DNA from: Collinsella sp. BA40
GTDB lineage: Bacteria > Actinomycetota > Coriobacteriia > Coriobacteriales > Coriobacteriaceae
NCBI RefSeq assembly: GCF_008014645.1
Contig: NZ_VOWY01000002.1
Coordinates: 124,001-188,000, forward strand
Length of the DNA stretch: 64,000 bases
Direction: 5' to 3'
The position numbers and the translations under genes were made by a program. Shown in pieces: positions 17,812-27,136 of the stretch; positions within the stretch are counted from its first letter, which is position 1, and each line of letters starts with the position of its first letter. The notes under the pieces are model-generated. The model worked only from the letters and a program-made list of their open reading frames with translations, did no database searches and was not told the origin of the DNA.

Positions 17812-20720
17812 TGAGCCTGTCTGCAGCAAGGCTAAGCAAATTCGAGGCCGCGGTGCTTCCCGGCACCCCATCATTCGTGATAGAGGCGTATTCCACGCTC
17901 GAGGAGCGCGCCCGGCATCGTTCGTTCGGCTTGATCGAGGACGATGTCGTCGTGCTCGATACGGAGACCACGGGTCTTTCAGTGCGCGATAACAAGCTGA
18001 TTGAGATCAGCGCCGCCCGCCTGCGTGGTCGGGAGGTGGTCGAACGATTCGATACCTTCGTGAATCCCGGGATGTTGATTCCGCGGGAGATCACGGCGCT
18101 TACGAGTATCACGAACGCAGATGTGGCCGATGCTCCCGCGAGCGTCGAAGCGGTGGCCGCCCTGGCGGAATTCGTCCAGGGCGTGCCCGTTATTGCCCAT
18201 AACGCCGTGTTCGACCGCTCATTTATCGAGGCCGTGAAGGGCGGCGTGCATGTGAGCGATATCTGGATCGATTCGCTCGCCCTGTCGCGCATAGCCTTGC
18301 CGCGCCTGGCGTCGCACAAGCTCTCGACGATGGCCGAGCTGTTCGGATGCGATGCGGTGTCCCACCGTGCTGCGGATGACGTGGATGCGCTGTGCGGCGT
18401 ATGGCGCATCCTGCTGTGTGCACTTGCCGATCTGCCTGCCGGACTTATGCGCCGCCTTGCGGATATGCATCCCGATGTGAGTTGGTCGTACCGGCCGATC
18501 TTTTCGTTTTTAGCCGGAGAGAATCCCGATGCGGTGTTCTCGCTGCCCGCCGCCCGCGCCGACGTGGTGCGTGCGGACACCTCTCCCGAGCGCATCGATG
18601 CAGACGAGCTGCCGGTTCTCCATATGCCGCAGCGTGCTGAAATCGAGGCGTGCTACGCGCCGGGTGGCCTGGTGAACAGGATGTATCCCACATACGAGCC
18701 GCGGCCCGAACAGATCGAGATGGCCGCCGAGGTGCGCGATGCCCTGGCAACATCCACGCATCGGGTGATCGAGGCGGGTACCGGCGTCGGTAAATCCATG
18801 GCATACCTGGTTCCGCTGGCCGAAGCCGCGAAGCGCAACAATATCACCGTGGGTATCGCGACGAAGTCGAACAACCTGGCCGATCAGCTTATGAATCAGG
18901 AGCTGCCGAAGCTCGCGCGCGAGCTCGAGGGCGGCTTGACGTACTGCGCGCTCAAGGGGTTCGATCACTATCCGTGTCTGAGAAAGCTCGAGCGCCTCAC
19001 CCGCGCCCGCGAGATCGTGACGGATCGCGATCCCGCCGATACGCTGACGGCCATCGCGGTGATCTACGCATTTGCATGCCAGTCCCCTTCGGGCGACCTG
19101 GATGCCCTGGGTATTCGCTGGAAGAGCGTGAACCGCGCGGACCTCACCACGGGGTCGCGGGAGTGTGCGCGCAAGCTCTGCCCGTATTTCCCCGACAAAT
19201 GCCTGGTACACGGCGCGCGTCGACGCGCCGCGCGCGCCGATGTCGTGGTGACCAACCACTCGCTGCTGTTTCGCGCCGTGGCGTCCGGAGGCAAGATCTT
19301 GCCGCCTATTCGCCATTGGGTTATCGACGAGGCGCACTCCGTGGAGCGCGAAGCGCGCCGCCAATGGGCGCTGAGCGTTTCGGCTGAAGAAGCTCGGCTG
19401 CTCTTCGAGCGCTTGGGCAACGAGCGCACGGGCGCTTTAGGCGCTTTGGTAAACCAGCTTGCGGGCAGCGATGCCGCAACGTTGTTCATGGGAATCTCTG
19501 CCAAGGCGACGTCTGCCGTCCAGCGCGCGTCGCTGGCCATGGCCGAGTTGTTCGAGGCCGTCCGAGACCTGGCGGGCCGGCAGCGGACGGCGGGCGGATA
19601 TGATAACGCCAACGTGTGGATCGGCCCCGAGATGCGCGATGGCGTGGCCTGGGCCGCATTCGCCGAGGTTGCGCATACGGCTCTGGACGCCCTGGACCAG
19701 GCGCATAAGAACCTGGCATCGCTTGTCGAGACGGTTGGTGCCGAAAAGCCGGAATTCGTGGTGGATGTCGCCGACGGCGCCCGCCGCATGAGGGAAGCGA
19801 TGGACGCACTACGGCTTATCGTGGACGGCACCGATGAGCGCTACGTGTATTCCCTGCAGGTGAACCGCAGGCTGCGGGCAGGCGGCGAGGCCCTTACGGC
19901 CGAGCGCATGGATATCGGCGAGGCGCTTGCGGAGCAGTGGCTCCCCGAGGTTCATAGCGCGATCTTCGCTTCGGCAACCATGACGGTTTCGAAGGACTTC
20001 ACCCATTTCAATCATGCGGTGGGCCTCGACCGGCTGTCCGCGGGCTCGCACAAGACGCTGCGGCTGGATTCGAGTTACGATTTCGACCGCAATATGGCTG
20101 TTGTCGTGGCGGGCGACCTTCCGGATCCGCGCAATCGCGAGGCGTACCTCGACGCCATGGAACGCCTCCTGCTCGACGTTCATCGCGAGATGGGCGGCTC
20201 CACGCTCACCCTGTTCACCAACAGGCGCGACATGGAAGAGCTCTACGCGCGCGTCGAGCCGCAGCTGGCGCGAGATGGCCTTGAGTTGGCCTGCCAGCTC
20301 AAGGGGTCGAGCGCCAAGCAGCTGCGCGATCATTTCATTTCGGAGGAGTCCTCGTCGCTGTTCGCGCTCAAGGCGTTTTGGGAGGGCTTCGATGCGTCGG
20401 GCGACACCCTGCGCTGCGTGGTGATTCCGAAGCTACCGTTTGCAAGCCCCACCGAGCCGCTGGCATGCGAGCGCAATATTCGCGAGGACCGTGCCTGGGC
20501 GCGCTACGCGCTACCCGATGCGGTTCTTGAAGTGCGGCAGGCTGCGGGAAGGCTCATTCGCACCTCGACCGATAGGGGCGTTCTGGTGCTGGCCGATTCC
20601 CGCTTGCTGAGCAAGGGATACGGTAAGAAGTTCCTCGCCTCCCTGCCCACGGGCTATCAGCAGATAGCCGCAGGACAGGTCGGTCGGTACCTCCATATGT
20701 GGCGCTCGTCTCACGAGTGA
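17811..20720 (+). CDS. dinG: DnaQ-type exonuclease fused to DinG-family helicase
   Basis: The 969-residue protein has an N-terminal DEDDh 3'-5' exonuclease domain (VVLDTETTGLS near residue 45, HNAVFDRSF near 127, HRAADDVDAL near 185) and a C-terminal XPD/DinG helicase. The helicase shows EAGTGVGKSMAYLVPL (Walker A), VVVTNHSLLF, VIDEAHSVE (DEAH box) and VRQAAGRLIRTSTDRGVLVLAD. Cysteines in TYCALKGFDHYPCLRK and CARKLCPYFPDKCL may ligate a DinG-type Fe-S cluster. The exonuclease-helicase fusion is common in Firmicutes. It overlaps ddl by one base and overlaps pafC-like convergently by 10 bp. The likely role is unwinding of DNA or R-loop structures in repair. Confidence 0.93.
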   Translation: MSLSAARLSKFEAAVLPGTPSFVIEAYSTLEERARHRSFGLIEDDVVVLDTETTGLSVRDNKLIEISAARLRGREVVERFDTFVNPGMLIPREITALTSITNADVADAPASVEAVAALAEFVQGVPVIAHNAVFDRSFIEAVKGGVHVSDIWIDSLALSRIALPRLASHKLSTMAELFGCDAVSHRAADDVDALCGVWRILLCALADLPAGLMRRLADMHPDVSWSYRPIFSFLAGENPDAVFSLPAARADVVRADTSPERIDADELPVLHMPQRAEIEACYAPGGLVNRMYPTYEPRPEQIEMAAEVRDALATSTHRVIEAGTGVGKSMAYLVPLAEAAKRNNITVGIATKSNNLADQLMNQELPKLARELEGGLTYCALKGFDHYPCLRKLERLTRAREIVTDRDPADTLTAIAVIYAFACQSPSGDLDALGIRWKSVNRADLTTGSRECARKLCPYFPDKCLVHGARRRAARADVVVTNHSLLFRAVASGGKILPPIRHWVIDEAHSVEREARRQWALSVSAEEARLLFERLGNERTGALGALVNQLAGSDAATLFMGISAKATSAVQRASLAMAELFEAVRDLAGRQRTAGGYDNANVWIGPEMRDGVAWAAFAEVAHTALDALDQAHKNLASLVETVGAEKPEFVVDVADGARRMREAMDALRLIVDGTDERYVYSLQVNRRLRAGGEALTAERMDIGEALAEQWLPEVHSAIFASATMTVSKDFTHFNHAVGLDRLSAGSHKTLRLDSSYDFDRNMAVVVAGDLPDPRNREAYLDAMERLLLDVHREMGGSTLTLFTNRRDMEELYARVEPQLARDGLELACQLKGSSAKQLRDHFISEESSSLFALKAFWEGFDASGDTLRCVVIPKLPFASPTEPLACERNIREDRAWARYALPDAVLEVRQAAGRLIRTSTDRGVLVLADSRLLSKGYGKKFLASLPTGYQQIAAGQVGRYLHMWRSSHE

Positions 20721-21649
20721 CGATGCTGACGGGAGAGGCTTCTTGCGTATGCGAGGAGCCTCTCTTTCATGTCGGCGGGGCTTGCGAGCACCGCCGCGCC
20801 GCCGCTGGATAGGATCCGGTCGAAGAGCCAGGTCTCAGATGCCACGGGGACGCGCAGTTCGACGCGTCCGTCGTCGAGCGGAATCCGTTCGAGTCCCTGC
20901 GTCCAGGCGAGTTGAGCGGGAACGAAATCGGTGGCGAGGATGACGGTGGCAACCGCGCCGTTTTTCGCAACGCTTTCGGATGCGGCCTCTTCCCGTATGT
21001 CGTGCGCCTCGGCCGAATCGTCGGTCAGCTCCACCTTGGCGATGCGATCGAGGCGGTACATGCGCTGCGCATCGCGATCGATGTCCCAGGCGATTAGATG
21101 AGCGCTGTCGGCTTCCGTGGAGATGCGAACGGGATCGATCGTGCGCCACGATGCGGCGTCTTCGCGCGCGGAGCGGTACAGGATGCGGCAGCGCACACCG
21201 TCGCCGATCGCTTCGTGCAGGGGCTGATAGTGCCGCCCAAAGACCGGCAGCGATCCCAGGGTGGAATCCTCGAGCTGAAGGCGACCCAGGGGAAGCAGCG
21301 CGTCCGCAGCGCGCTCGCGCACGTCGTCGCTGATGTTCAGGCGTCCGAGCACGTGGGAGAGCACGGTGCTCTCTCCCAGGTCGAGGCGGATGGTTCCCAC
21401 GAGGCCCGCGTTGCCTTCCAGTGCGATTTCACCGTCCTCGCAGGCGATGGCGGCGTGCGCGCCCGAATGGGAATCGGAGAGCGTGGAGACGCAGTCGACC
21501 ACATCGGCGAGCTGTTCGGCGGTGAGGTTCAGGGCGGCTGCGGCCTGCGCGCGGGACACGCGATGGTTCGGTGCGTTTGTGAGCAGCTCGAGCAGGTTGA
21601 TGCCGGCTTCGATAACGAGGTCGCCGGGTGTTTTCTTATGCGCGGTCAT
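20711..21649 (-). CDS. WYL-domain regulator (PafC-like)
   Basis: This roughly 312-residue protein has an N-terminal region that may be a winged helix (NHRVSRAQAAAALNLTAEQLADVVDCV) and a central WYL domain (GDGVRCRILYRSA... WRTIDPVRISTEADSAHLIAWD), then a WCX-like C-terminus (RVELRVPVASETWLFDRILSSGG). PafB/PafC pairs control RecA-independent DNA-damage responses in actinobacteria. Starting at ATG 21649 (AAAGGTGG upstream) it overlaps the upstream WYL gene by 14 bp, so the two are coupled. Assignment as PafC is by order and pairing; the DNA-damage role is inferred. Confidence 0.82.
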   Translation of the reverse strand: MTAHKKTPGDLVIEAGINLLELLTNAPNHRVSRAQAAAALNLTAEQLADVVDCVSTLSDSHSGAHAAIACEDGEIALEGNAGLVGTIRLDLGESTVLSHVLGRLNISDDVRERAADALLPLGRLQLEDSTLGSLPVFGRHYQPLHEAIGDGVRCRILYRSAREDAASWRTIDPVRISTEADSAHLIAWDIDRDAQRMYRLDRIAKVELTDDSAEAHDIREEAASESVAKNGAVATVILATDFVPAQLAWTQGLERIPLDDGRVELRVPVASETWLFDRILSSGGAAVLASPADMKERLLAYARSLSRQHRHS

Positions 21650-22682
21650 GGGCGGCCACCACCTTTGCAATCTGGTTGTTCCATGCTTCGACGAGCCCGC
21701 GGGGCGACAGCGGACGCATGCCCGTGCCGGCGTGCCCCAATGCGAAGGAGGCCGCTGCGGTCAGGTCGCGTGCCGGGATGGTCCAGGTGCGCTCGCCAGC
21801 GCTGCCGGTGCCGAGCGATCCGCGACCATGCGTTATCGCCTCGATTTCGGCTGCGGGAAGACCCTGCGGAAAGGTGAAGGAGGCATCAACGGCCTGGGTG
21901 TCGGCAAGGTCGAAGGGCAGGAACTGGTAGTCGGTCACGTTGAAGTCGTCGGGGATCGCGTAGGCCTTTCCCGGTTTGTTGACGCTGCGCACGCGGTCGA
22001 CGCGGAACGTGCGCGCGGCTTCGCGGCCGTGGTCGAAGCCGACGAAGTACATGCACTCGTCCTGGGCGAAGAACCCCCATATATCAACGGATCGCTTTTT
22101 CGTGGTGGCGCCCTGTGCGTCGGTGTAGGTGAAGACGGCGTTCTTCCGCAACGTGAAGGCGGCCCACAGAGCCTGGAACACAGGATCGCCGCCGGCGGCG
22201 GCGTCCGAAGCGGCTGTGTGTCCCGCGGCCGCTGCGCCCTCGTTGTCGAGCTTCGCGATGATGTGCACGAGCGCGCTGCGATACGGGATGCCGGGTTGCC
22301 CCGCGTAGTCGCGAAGCGCCGCCAGGAGGATATCGGCGTCGTCGGTGGTGAGGATGCCGAGCTCGGCCTGGGTTTGCGTGCGGTCGATAACCCAGGAGCT
22401 CTCCTCGTTCTCCGTCGCGCCCTCAGCTTTGTGCTCGACGACGTGCACGCCGAAACGCGCCAGCTCATCGCGGTCTCGCTTGAATTTGCGTTTGTCCGAA
22501 TCGGGATTTCCCGAGTTATAGCCCAGGTCGGCGTCGAAGATGATGTGGCTGGTGCTGATTGGCGTCTTCGATGCGTTGAGGACGAAGAACAGGTTGAGGA
22601 TGCGCCGGGCCCAGTCGTCGTACCCAACGGCCTCATCCGCGGCTGCATCCCAGCCGGAGTTCGGGTGGCGTGTGCTGTCCAT
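21636..22682 (-). CDS. WYL-domain regulator (PafB-like)
   Basis: The roughly 348-residue protein has an N-terminal helix-turn-helix region (ARRILNLFFVLNASKTPISTSHIIF followed by KRKFKRDRDELARFGVHV, where a regulator of this type contacts DNA) and a WYL domain (KNAVFTYTDAQGATTKKRSVDIWGFF followed by CMYFVGFDHGREAARTFRVDRV). I use ATG 22682, which has AAAGGCGAG upstream; an in-frame ATG at 22766 would add 28 unlikely residues. It is first of a two-gene unit with the PafC-like partner. It is divergent from the M28-like gene. Confidence 0.82.
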   Translation of the reverse strand: MDSTRHPNSGWDAAADEAVGYDDWARRILNLFFVLNASKTPISTSHIIFDADLGYNSGNPDSDKRKFKRDRDELARFGVHVVEHKAEGATENEESSWVIDRTQTQAELGILTTDDADILLAALRDYAGQPGIPYRSALVHIIAKLDNEGAAAAGHTAASDAAAGGDPVFQALWAAFTLRKNAVFTYTDAQGATTKKRSVDIWGFFAQDECMYFVGFDHGREAARTFRVDRVRSVNKPGKAYAIPDDFNVTDYQFLPFDLADTQAVDASFTFPQGLPAAEIEAITHGRGSLGTGSAGERTWTIPARDLTAAASFALGHAGTGMRPLSPRGLVEAWNNQIAKVVAAHDRA

Positions 22683-22964
22683 GTACTCGCCTTTCTTGCG
22701 TGATGGGTGGCCGCATGCATGGCTTGGTTTGTTTTCGCAGGTATAAGGCGCGTTGGACCACGGCATGCATGCGACGCGTGCGTCTGGATTGCATTGTAGT
22801 CGAATCCCGGCCCGCTATGGAATGCGCAGTCGCGATGCTGTTTGGTTCCGTGTCCGCGCGATGTGGTGCACCTGCATATAAGTAAGGGTATACTTTCGAC
22901 TATATATAGGCTTACCGTGGGAGCGGTATGCTTGGACTATACGAATCAATGATGTGGAGCCCAC

Positions 22965-25900
22965 ATGGCGAATACCAGAAAGTACCTCAATCATCTCCTG
23001 CAGAACACGGGGATCACGCCCGCATGCAGTGAGGAGGAGCGCGCTGCCGCCGACATCGTTGCCACTATCTTCAGAGATCACGGATTTCAACCTGAAATCC
23101 AGGAGTTCAGCGCATCTTCTGGCGGCAAGATCGCCCAGGCGGTCTATGGCATCCTGGTCTTTGTCGGCGCCATTCTCATGGGTGTCGGCGGGTCCGTCGG
23201 CTTGGTCGGTTTGGTTCTGACGCTCCTCGGCGCCGTTCTCTATGTGCTCGAGCGTACGGGTCACCCCATGTTGTCGCAGTTCGGCAACGGTGGCCTGAGC
23301 CAAAACGTTATCGCCTACCATCAGGCTTCGGGACCGCTCGCCTCGCCGCGCAACCGCCCCGTCGTCGTGGTCGCCCATTACGACTCGCCGCGCGCGGATT
23401 TTCTCTCCCAGGCACCGTTTGCCAGCTATCGCCCGATCATCGTCAAGCTGCTTCCCTTTGCCATGGTCGTGCCCGCGCTGATCGCCGTGGCGTGCCTCTT
23501 CCCCGTGCCCGTTGCCGCTAAAACCGTGCTGTGGATCATCGGTATCGTGGTCGCGTTGGTACCGATGGTGTATTCGGTATCCATTCTTGCCAACAAGTTC
23601 ATCCTGCCGTATACCTCCGGCTCGGTATGCAACAAGTCTTCCGTTGCCGCAATGCTTGGCGTGATGGATGCCGTCGCCCCGTTCGAGGGCGCCCACGAGT
23701 TCCCCGCGGACAAGCCCTTCCACGAGTTCATGGAAGAGCAGCAGTCCTATGCGCCGGTGGAGGATGAGTTTGGCGATTTCGAGGACGAGGGGCGGATGGA
23801 GCCCGCATACGGCGATATCCAGCCTGGTCAGGAAGTCCCTGCTGCCGCCAACACGGCTGTTGAGCCGGCTGTGGCTCCCGAGCTGATTTCCGATCAACCT
23901 TCTTCGGCCACGTTCGAGCTGTATGATGACGAGCCGCTGTCTGGCGCCACTACCACGATGACGCGCGACGACCTGGTTGCTGCCGGTCTTGCGCCCGTGG
24001 AGGCGCAGGGCGCTGATGCCGACGCGCTTGCCGATGCTCCCTATGTGCACGAATCCGAACCTTCGGTCGCTCGTGGTGTCGAGTCGGAACCGGAGCCCGA
24101 GCCCGAGCCCGAGCCCACGCTGCCGCGCAATGCCGTCGGCAATCTGCGCTATGGCGCCGATATCATTCGAGCGCTTGGCATGGTTGGGGAGGACTGCGCG
24201 TTCTTGTATTCCGCCGATGCGCTGCCCGTGATGCCCGAGCCCGTCCAGCAACCCGTGGGTCCTGCGCCTACTCAGGTCTCCGAACCCGTGCATCGAGAGG
24301 AGTCCCGCGAACAGCAGGCTCCAGCTTTTGAGCCCGCACCCGTCCGGGTCGAGGCATATCACGTGCCCGAGCCCGTTCCCGCGACAGAGCCCGTTCCCGC
24401 GCCCGAGCCGACCTATGTGCCCGAGCCGGTCCGCGCTTCCGAACCCATGGTTCCCGAGCCCGCTGCGGAGGAGCTCGCACAGCCCGAGGCGTCTTTCAGC
24501 CAGCAGGCATACGACGATCCCAGTATGTGGGAGGCTCCGCAGACCTTGCAGGGCGAGGCATTCGAACAGGTAGACGAGATATCAGAGGTTCTTGAGCCCA
24601 CGCCGTTCGACGGCGCGGATTCCTTTGACGACCTTGCCGCGTCCGTCGCCAGCGAAGCCCAGGACATCGTCGATGAGCTTCCGGCTGAAGCCGCGGCCGA
24701 GGATGAGTTCCCCTCGCCGTACCAGCAGGTCGAGGAGGATACGAGCGACTATATCCTCGAGGCCGAGTGGGAGGTTATCGAAGAGGAGCCCGAACCCGAG
24801 CCGGAGCCCGTCGATGCCGAGGTCGAAGGGGATCTTGTTCCCGAAGCTGACACCGAGGACGATGAGCCCGTTGCAGAGGATGCTTCTGTCGAGCAGGCTG
24901 ACGTTGCCGGCACCGTATCGATTGATGCTTCCGAGATGGACGGCGCCACCGCTGTATTCTCTATGGACCAGCTCGAGCACACGGCGGTCTTCGGTTCTTC
25001 GCCGATCGAAGCCGAATCGACCGAGGCTTACGACGAGGAGCTCGTGGAGGATGAGCTTCCGTCCGTCGATGCGACCGAGGTTTTCGAGGCCGTGGCGATC
25101 GAACAGCAGATAGACGATCGTGTCGAAGAGGATGCAAGCGAGGGCTTCGAGGCTGAAGCGGTTGACGAGATGCCCGTCGAACTCGATGACCATGAGCTGT
25201 CCAGCGTCGCCGATGCATCCGATGGGTCTTCGGAGAATGGCTTGCAGTCCGATGAAGCACCCGCTGAGGAGGAATCTCGGATCGCGCTCGATCGCACGAT
25301 GCCCGCTGCGCCGGTAATCGCTTCCGATCAGCCCTCCGCCGAGCCCGCGGCCGCTCCTGGCCAGACGATGGCCGTGCCCGCGGCGGTCGAGTCCCGCTCC
25401 GAGCAGCCCGAAGCGGCTGATGCTGCGACGATGCAGGCCGAAGCGCAGCCGGCTTCCCGTCCACAGCGCGCCCTTAATATTCCATCTATCGAGGCTTCCC
25501 AGCGTCCCGCCCCGCGCCGCATTCCCAGCGTGCCGGGTATCGAGGCCCTGCAGCAGACTTCGAGCCGAGCGCCGCTGTTCGATCTCCCCGACCCCTCGGT
25601 CAAGCCCGCCGATCCCTTTGCTCCCGCTCCCGCTTCCACCACGTCGGCCGCCACGCGCGGTTTCTCGGTTGTTGAAAACACCTCGGCAGGCGCTCAGTTG
25701 TCTTCCAACCAGGAGAGCAAGCCCGAGGAAGCGAAGCAGGCTGAATCCTCGAAGACATCCACCCCGACGGAGAAGCCGCGCCGCGGTCTCGCCCGTTTCT
25801 TCGGTAGGAAGAAGAAGCAGCAGGATGACAGCATGAGCGGTTGGCTCGGCGTCGACGATGATTTCGATGCCAAGCGCAACGGCAACGAGATTGGTTCTTG

Positions 25901-26447
25901 GGACAATTTCGACGACGACAACGGTTGGAAGGGCGGCGCCGCGGGCCCTGAAGGCGTAGGCGAAGACGAGCTGCGCGACGCCATCACGTCCATGGGCGAC
26001 GAGGAGCTCCTCGGCCATGATATCTGGTTCGTCGCCACCGGCGCTTCCGAGTGCGGCAACGCCGGCATCAAGGCCTTCCTCGATACTCATCGCGATAAGC
26101 TTCGCGGCGTGTTCCTCATCAACCTCGAAAGCGTTGGTTCCGGCCAGCTGGCCGTTCTGGCAAGCGAGGGTGAACAGCGTGTCCTCAAGGGGGATAAACG
26201 CATTCTCAAGCTCGTGCAGCGGGTATCCGCCGACTTCCATCATGAATTCGGCGCCGTCGATATGCCCTTCGTGGATACCGATGCGTACGAGGCCATGTCT
26301 CGAAGCCTGCGCTCGCTTACCATCGCCGGCATCGATGGCTCTCATTTCGCATGCTCGCATAGCGAGGAGGACCAGCCGTACAACGTTGACGAGGGCAACG
26401 TAGCCCTGGTATCCGATGTTGTGACCGAAGTCATCCGCCGCTCGTAG
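22965..26447 (+). CDS. Membrane M28-peptidase-like protein split by a long acidic tract
   Basis: The 1160-residue protein has peptidase-family-M28-like halves at both ends. The N-terminal half has one hydrophobic block (about 57-95), VVVVAHYDSPRADF with possible metal ligands H138 and D140, and a second block (about 157-207). The C-terminal half has GHDIWFVATGASECGNAGIKAF, VFLINLESVGSG and DGSHFACSHSEEDQPYNVDE, whose His fits the last ligand. The usual D-N-A-S-G bridging Asp position reads VCNKSS (222 onward), so the metal site looks incomplete. Residues about 247-985 are a low-complexity Glu/Pro/Ala/Val tract with EPEPEP-type repeats, then a basic patch RRGLARFFGRKKKQ. Cellular role unknown. 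Strong C-ending codon use continues through the tract, so it is translated as part of the gene. Confidence 0.75.
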   Translation: MANTRKYLNHLLQNTGITPACSEEERAAADIVATIFRDHGFQPEIQEFSASSGGKIAQAVYGILVFVGAILMGVGGSVGLVGLVLTLLGAVLYVLERTGHPMLSQFGNGGLSQNVIAYHQASGPLASPRNRPVVVVAHYDSPRADFLSQAPFASYRPIIVKLLPFAMVVPALIAVACLFPVPVAAKTVLWIIGIVVALVPMVYSVSILANKFILPYTSGSVCNKSSVAAMLGVMDAVAPFEGAHEFPADKPFHEFMEEQQSYAPVEDEFGDFEDEGRMEPAYGDIQPGQEVPAAANTAVEPAVAPELISDQPSSATFELYDDEPLSGATTTMTRDDLVAAGLAPVEAQGADADALADAPYVHESEPSVARGVESEPEPEPEPEPTLPRNAVGNLRYGADIIRALGMVGEDCAFLYSADALPVMPEPVQQPVGPAPTQVSEPVHREESREQQAPAFEPAPVRVEAYHVPEPVPATEPVPAPEPTYVPEPVRASEPMVPEPAAEELAQPEASFSQQAYDDPSMWEAPQTLQGEAFEQVDEISEVLEPTPFDGADSFDDLAASVASEAQDIVDELPAEAAAEDEFPSPYQQVEEDTSDYILEAEWEVIEEEPEPEPEPVDAEVEGDLVPEADTEDDEPVAEDASVEQADVAGTVSIDASEMDGATAVFSMDQLEHTAVFGSSPIEAESTEAYDEELVEDELPSVDATEVFEAVAIEQQIDDRVEEDASEGFEAEAVDEMPVELDDHELSSVADASDGSSENGLQSDEAPAEEESRIALDRTMPAAPVIASDQPSAEPAAAPGQTMAVPAAVESRSEQPEAADAATMQAEAQPASRPQRALNIPSIEASQRPAPRRIPSVPGIEALQQTSSRAPLFDLPDPSVKPADPFAPAPASTTSAATRGFSVVENTSAGAQLSSNQESKPEEAKQAESSKTSTPTEKPRRGLARFFGRKKKQQDDSMSGWLGVDDDFDAKRNGNEIGSWDNFDDDNGWKGGAAGPEGVGEDELRDAITSMGDEELLGHDIWFVATGASECGNAGIKAFLDTHRDKLRGVFLINLESVGSGQLAVLASEGEQRVLKGDKRILKLVQRVSADFHHEFGAVDMPFVDTDAYEAMSRSLRSLTIAGIDGSHFACSHSEEDQPYNVDEGNVALVSDVVTEVIRRS

Positions 26448-26464
26448 CGGATGGGGAATAGCAT

Positions 26465-26502
26465 GGCATGAAAAAGGACCCGTATGGGTCCTTTTTCATG
26501 CC
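26465..26502. terminator. Bidirectional terminator between M28-like and glutaredoxin genes
   Basis: A long inverted repeat (GGCATGAAAAAGGACCC, GTAT loop, complement) has A5 on the left and T5 on the right arm. It can terminate transcription in both directions, serving two convergent genes. Confidence 0.9.
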
Positions 26503-26521
26503 GGTGGAATAAGCGGCGGTA

Positions 26522-26746
26522 TTAGCGGGTGCGCAGAAACGAAATGATGTCGTCGGATTCATAGAGCGGCGACCCATTGATGAACAGGCAGGGTACCTGG
26601 CGCTTGCCACCAACCTCCACGAGTGTCTTTGCGGCCTCTTTGTCCTCGTTGATGTTCTTGAGCGTGACGCGGACAGACATATCCTTGAGAGCGTTGAGCA
26701 CCTTGATGCAGTAGGGGCAATAGGGGCTGTAGTACAGTTCGAGCAC
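26522..26746 (-). CDS. Glutaredoxin-like protein
   Basis: The 74-residue protein is a small thioredoxin-fold redoxin: LELYYSPYCPYCIKVLNAL has the CPYC active site of dithiol glutaredoxins, followed by the cis-Pro motif KRQVPCLFINGSPLYES with an additional Cys beside the Pro. The start is GTG with AAGGGAG upstream. It probably reduces disulfides; the electron donor is unknown. It is divergent from a small membrane protein gene. Confidence 0.9.
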   Translation of the reverse strand: MLELYYSPYCPYCIKVLNALKDMSVRVTLKNINEDKEAAKTLVEVGGKRQVPCLFINGSPLYESDDIISFLRTR

Positions 26747-26893
26747 GGCGTGCTCCCTTCCAAAACGGTTGATGAGAGAATCACATCAACCGTGTACCCA
26801 ATTTCTGCAAGATGCTCGCATATGTTGGCTTGCCAGCGTAGAATGTCGGGTATTACGTAGACGTATGTGCGGATCTGGTTTATCGGAGGGCTT

Positions 26894-27136
26894 GTGTTTG
26901 CATTCATGAGGCGTCACTGGGCTGCATATCTGATCGGTGCCGCGCTGGCCGTTGCCATGGGCTTCGGTGTCTCTCATTTTCTTGGGGAAAAGTGGTCGAC
27001 TCCAGCTGATGTGCGCGCTGAGCGCGTTGCGGCCGAAAAATCAAACAAGAAGGCTGCTGATCAGCTGGCGGATATGTCCGATGGCGAGCTTTCTTCCTCC
27101 GATCCTTCTGATTCCGCGGACGTGCCCAGCGAATAG
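26894..27136 (+). CDS. Small single-span membrane protein
   Basis: This is an unrecognised protein of about 80 residues. It has one membrane segment (AAYLIGAALAVAMGFGVSHF), then a charged helix (ADVRAERVAAEKSNKKAADQL) and an acidic Ser/Asp tail. I use the GTG at 26894 close behind GGAGGG; ATG 26906 is the alternative, and an upstream GTG at 26867 has no RBS. Its last 76 bp overlap the 3' end of the convergent sortase gene, so one of the two ends might be annotated too long. Confidence 0.6.
   Translation: MFAFMRRHWAAYLIGAALAVAMGFGVSHFLGEKWSTPADVRAERVAAEKSNKKAADQLADMSDGELSSSDPSDSADVPSE

Noticed and set aside
22815-26360. Two long open frames antisense to the M28-like gene (22815-24362 and 24582-26360)
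   Set aside because: Both are shadows of the repetitive Glu/Pro codons on the plus strand; Leu/Gly/Arg-rich translations without motifs.
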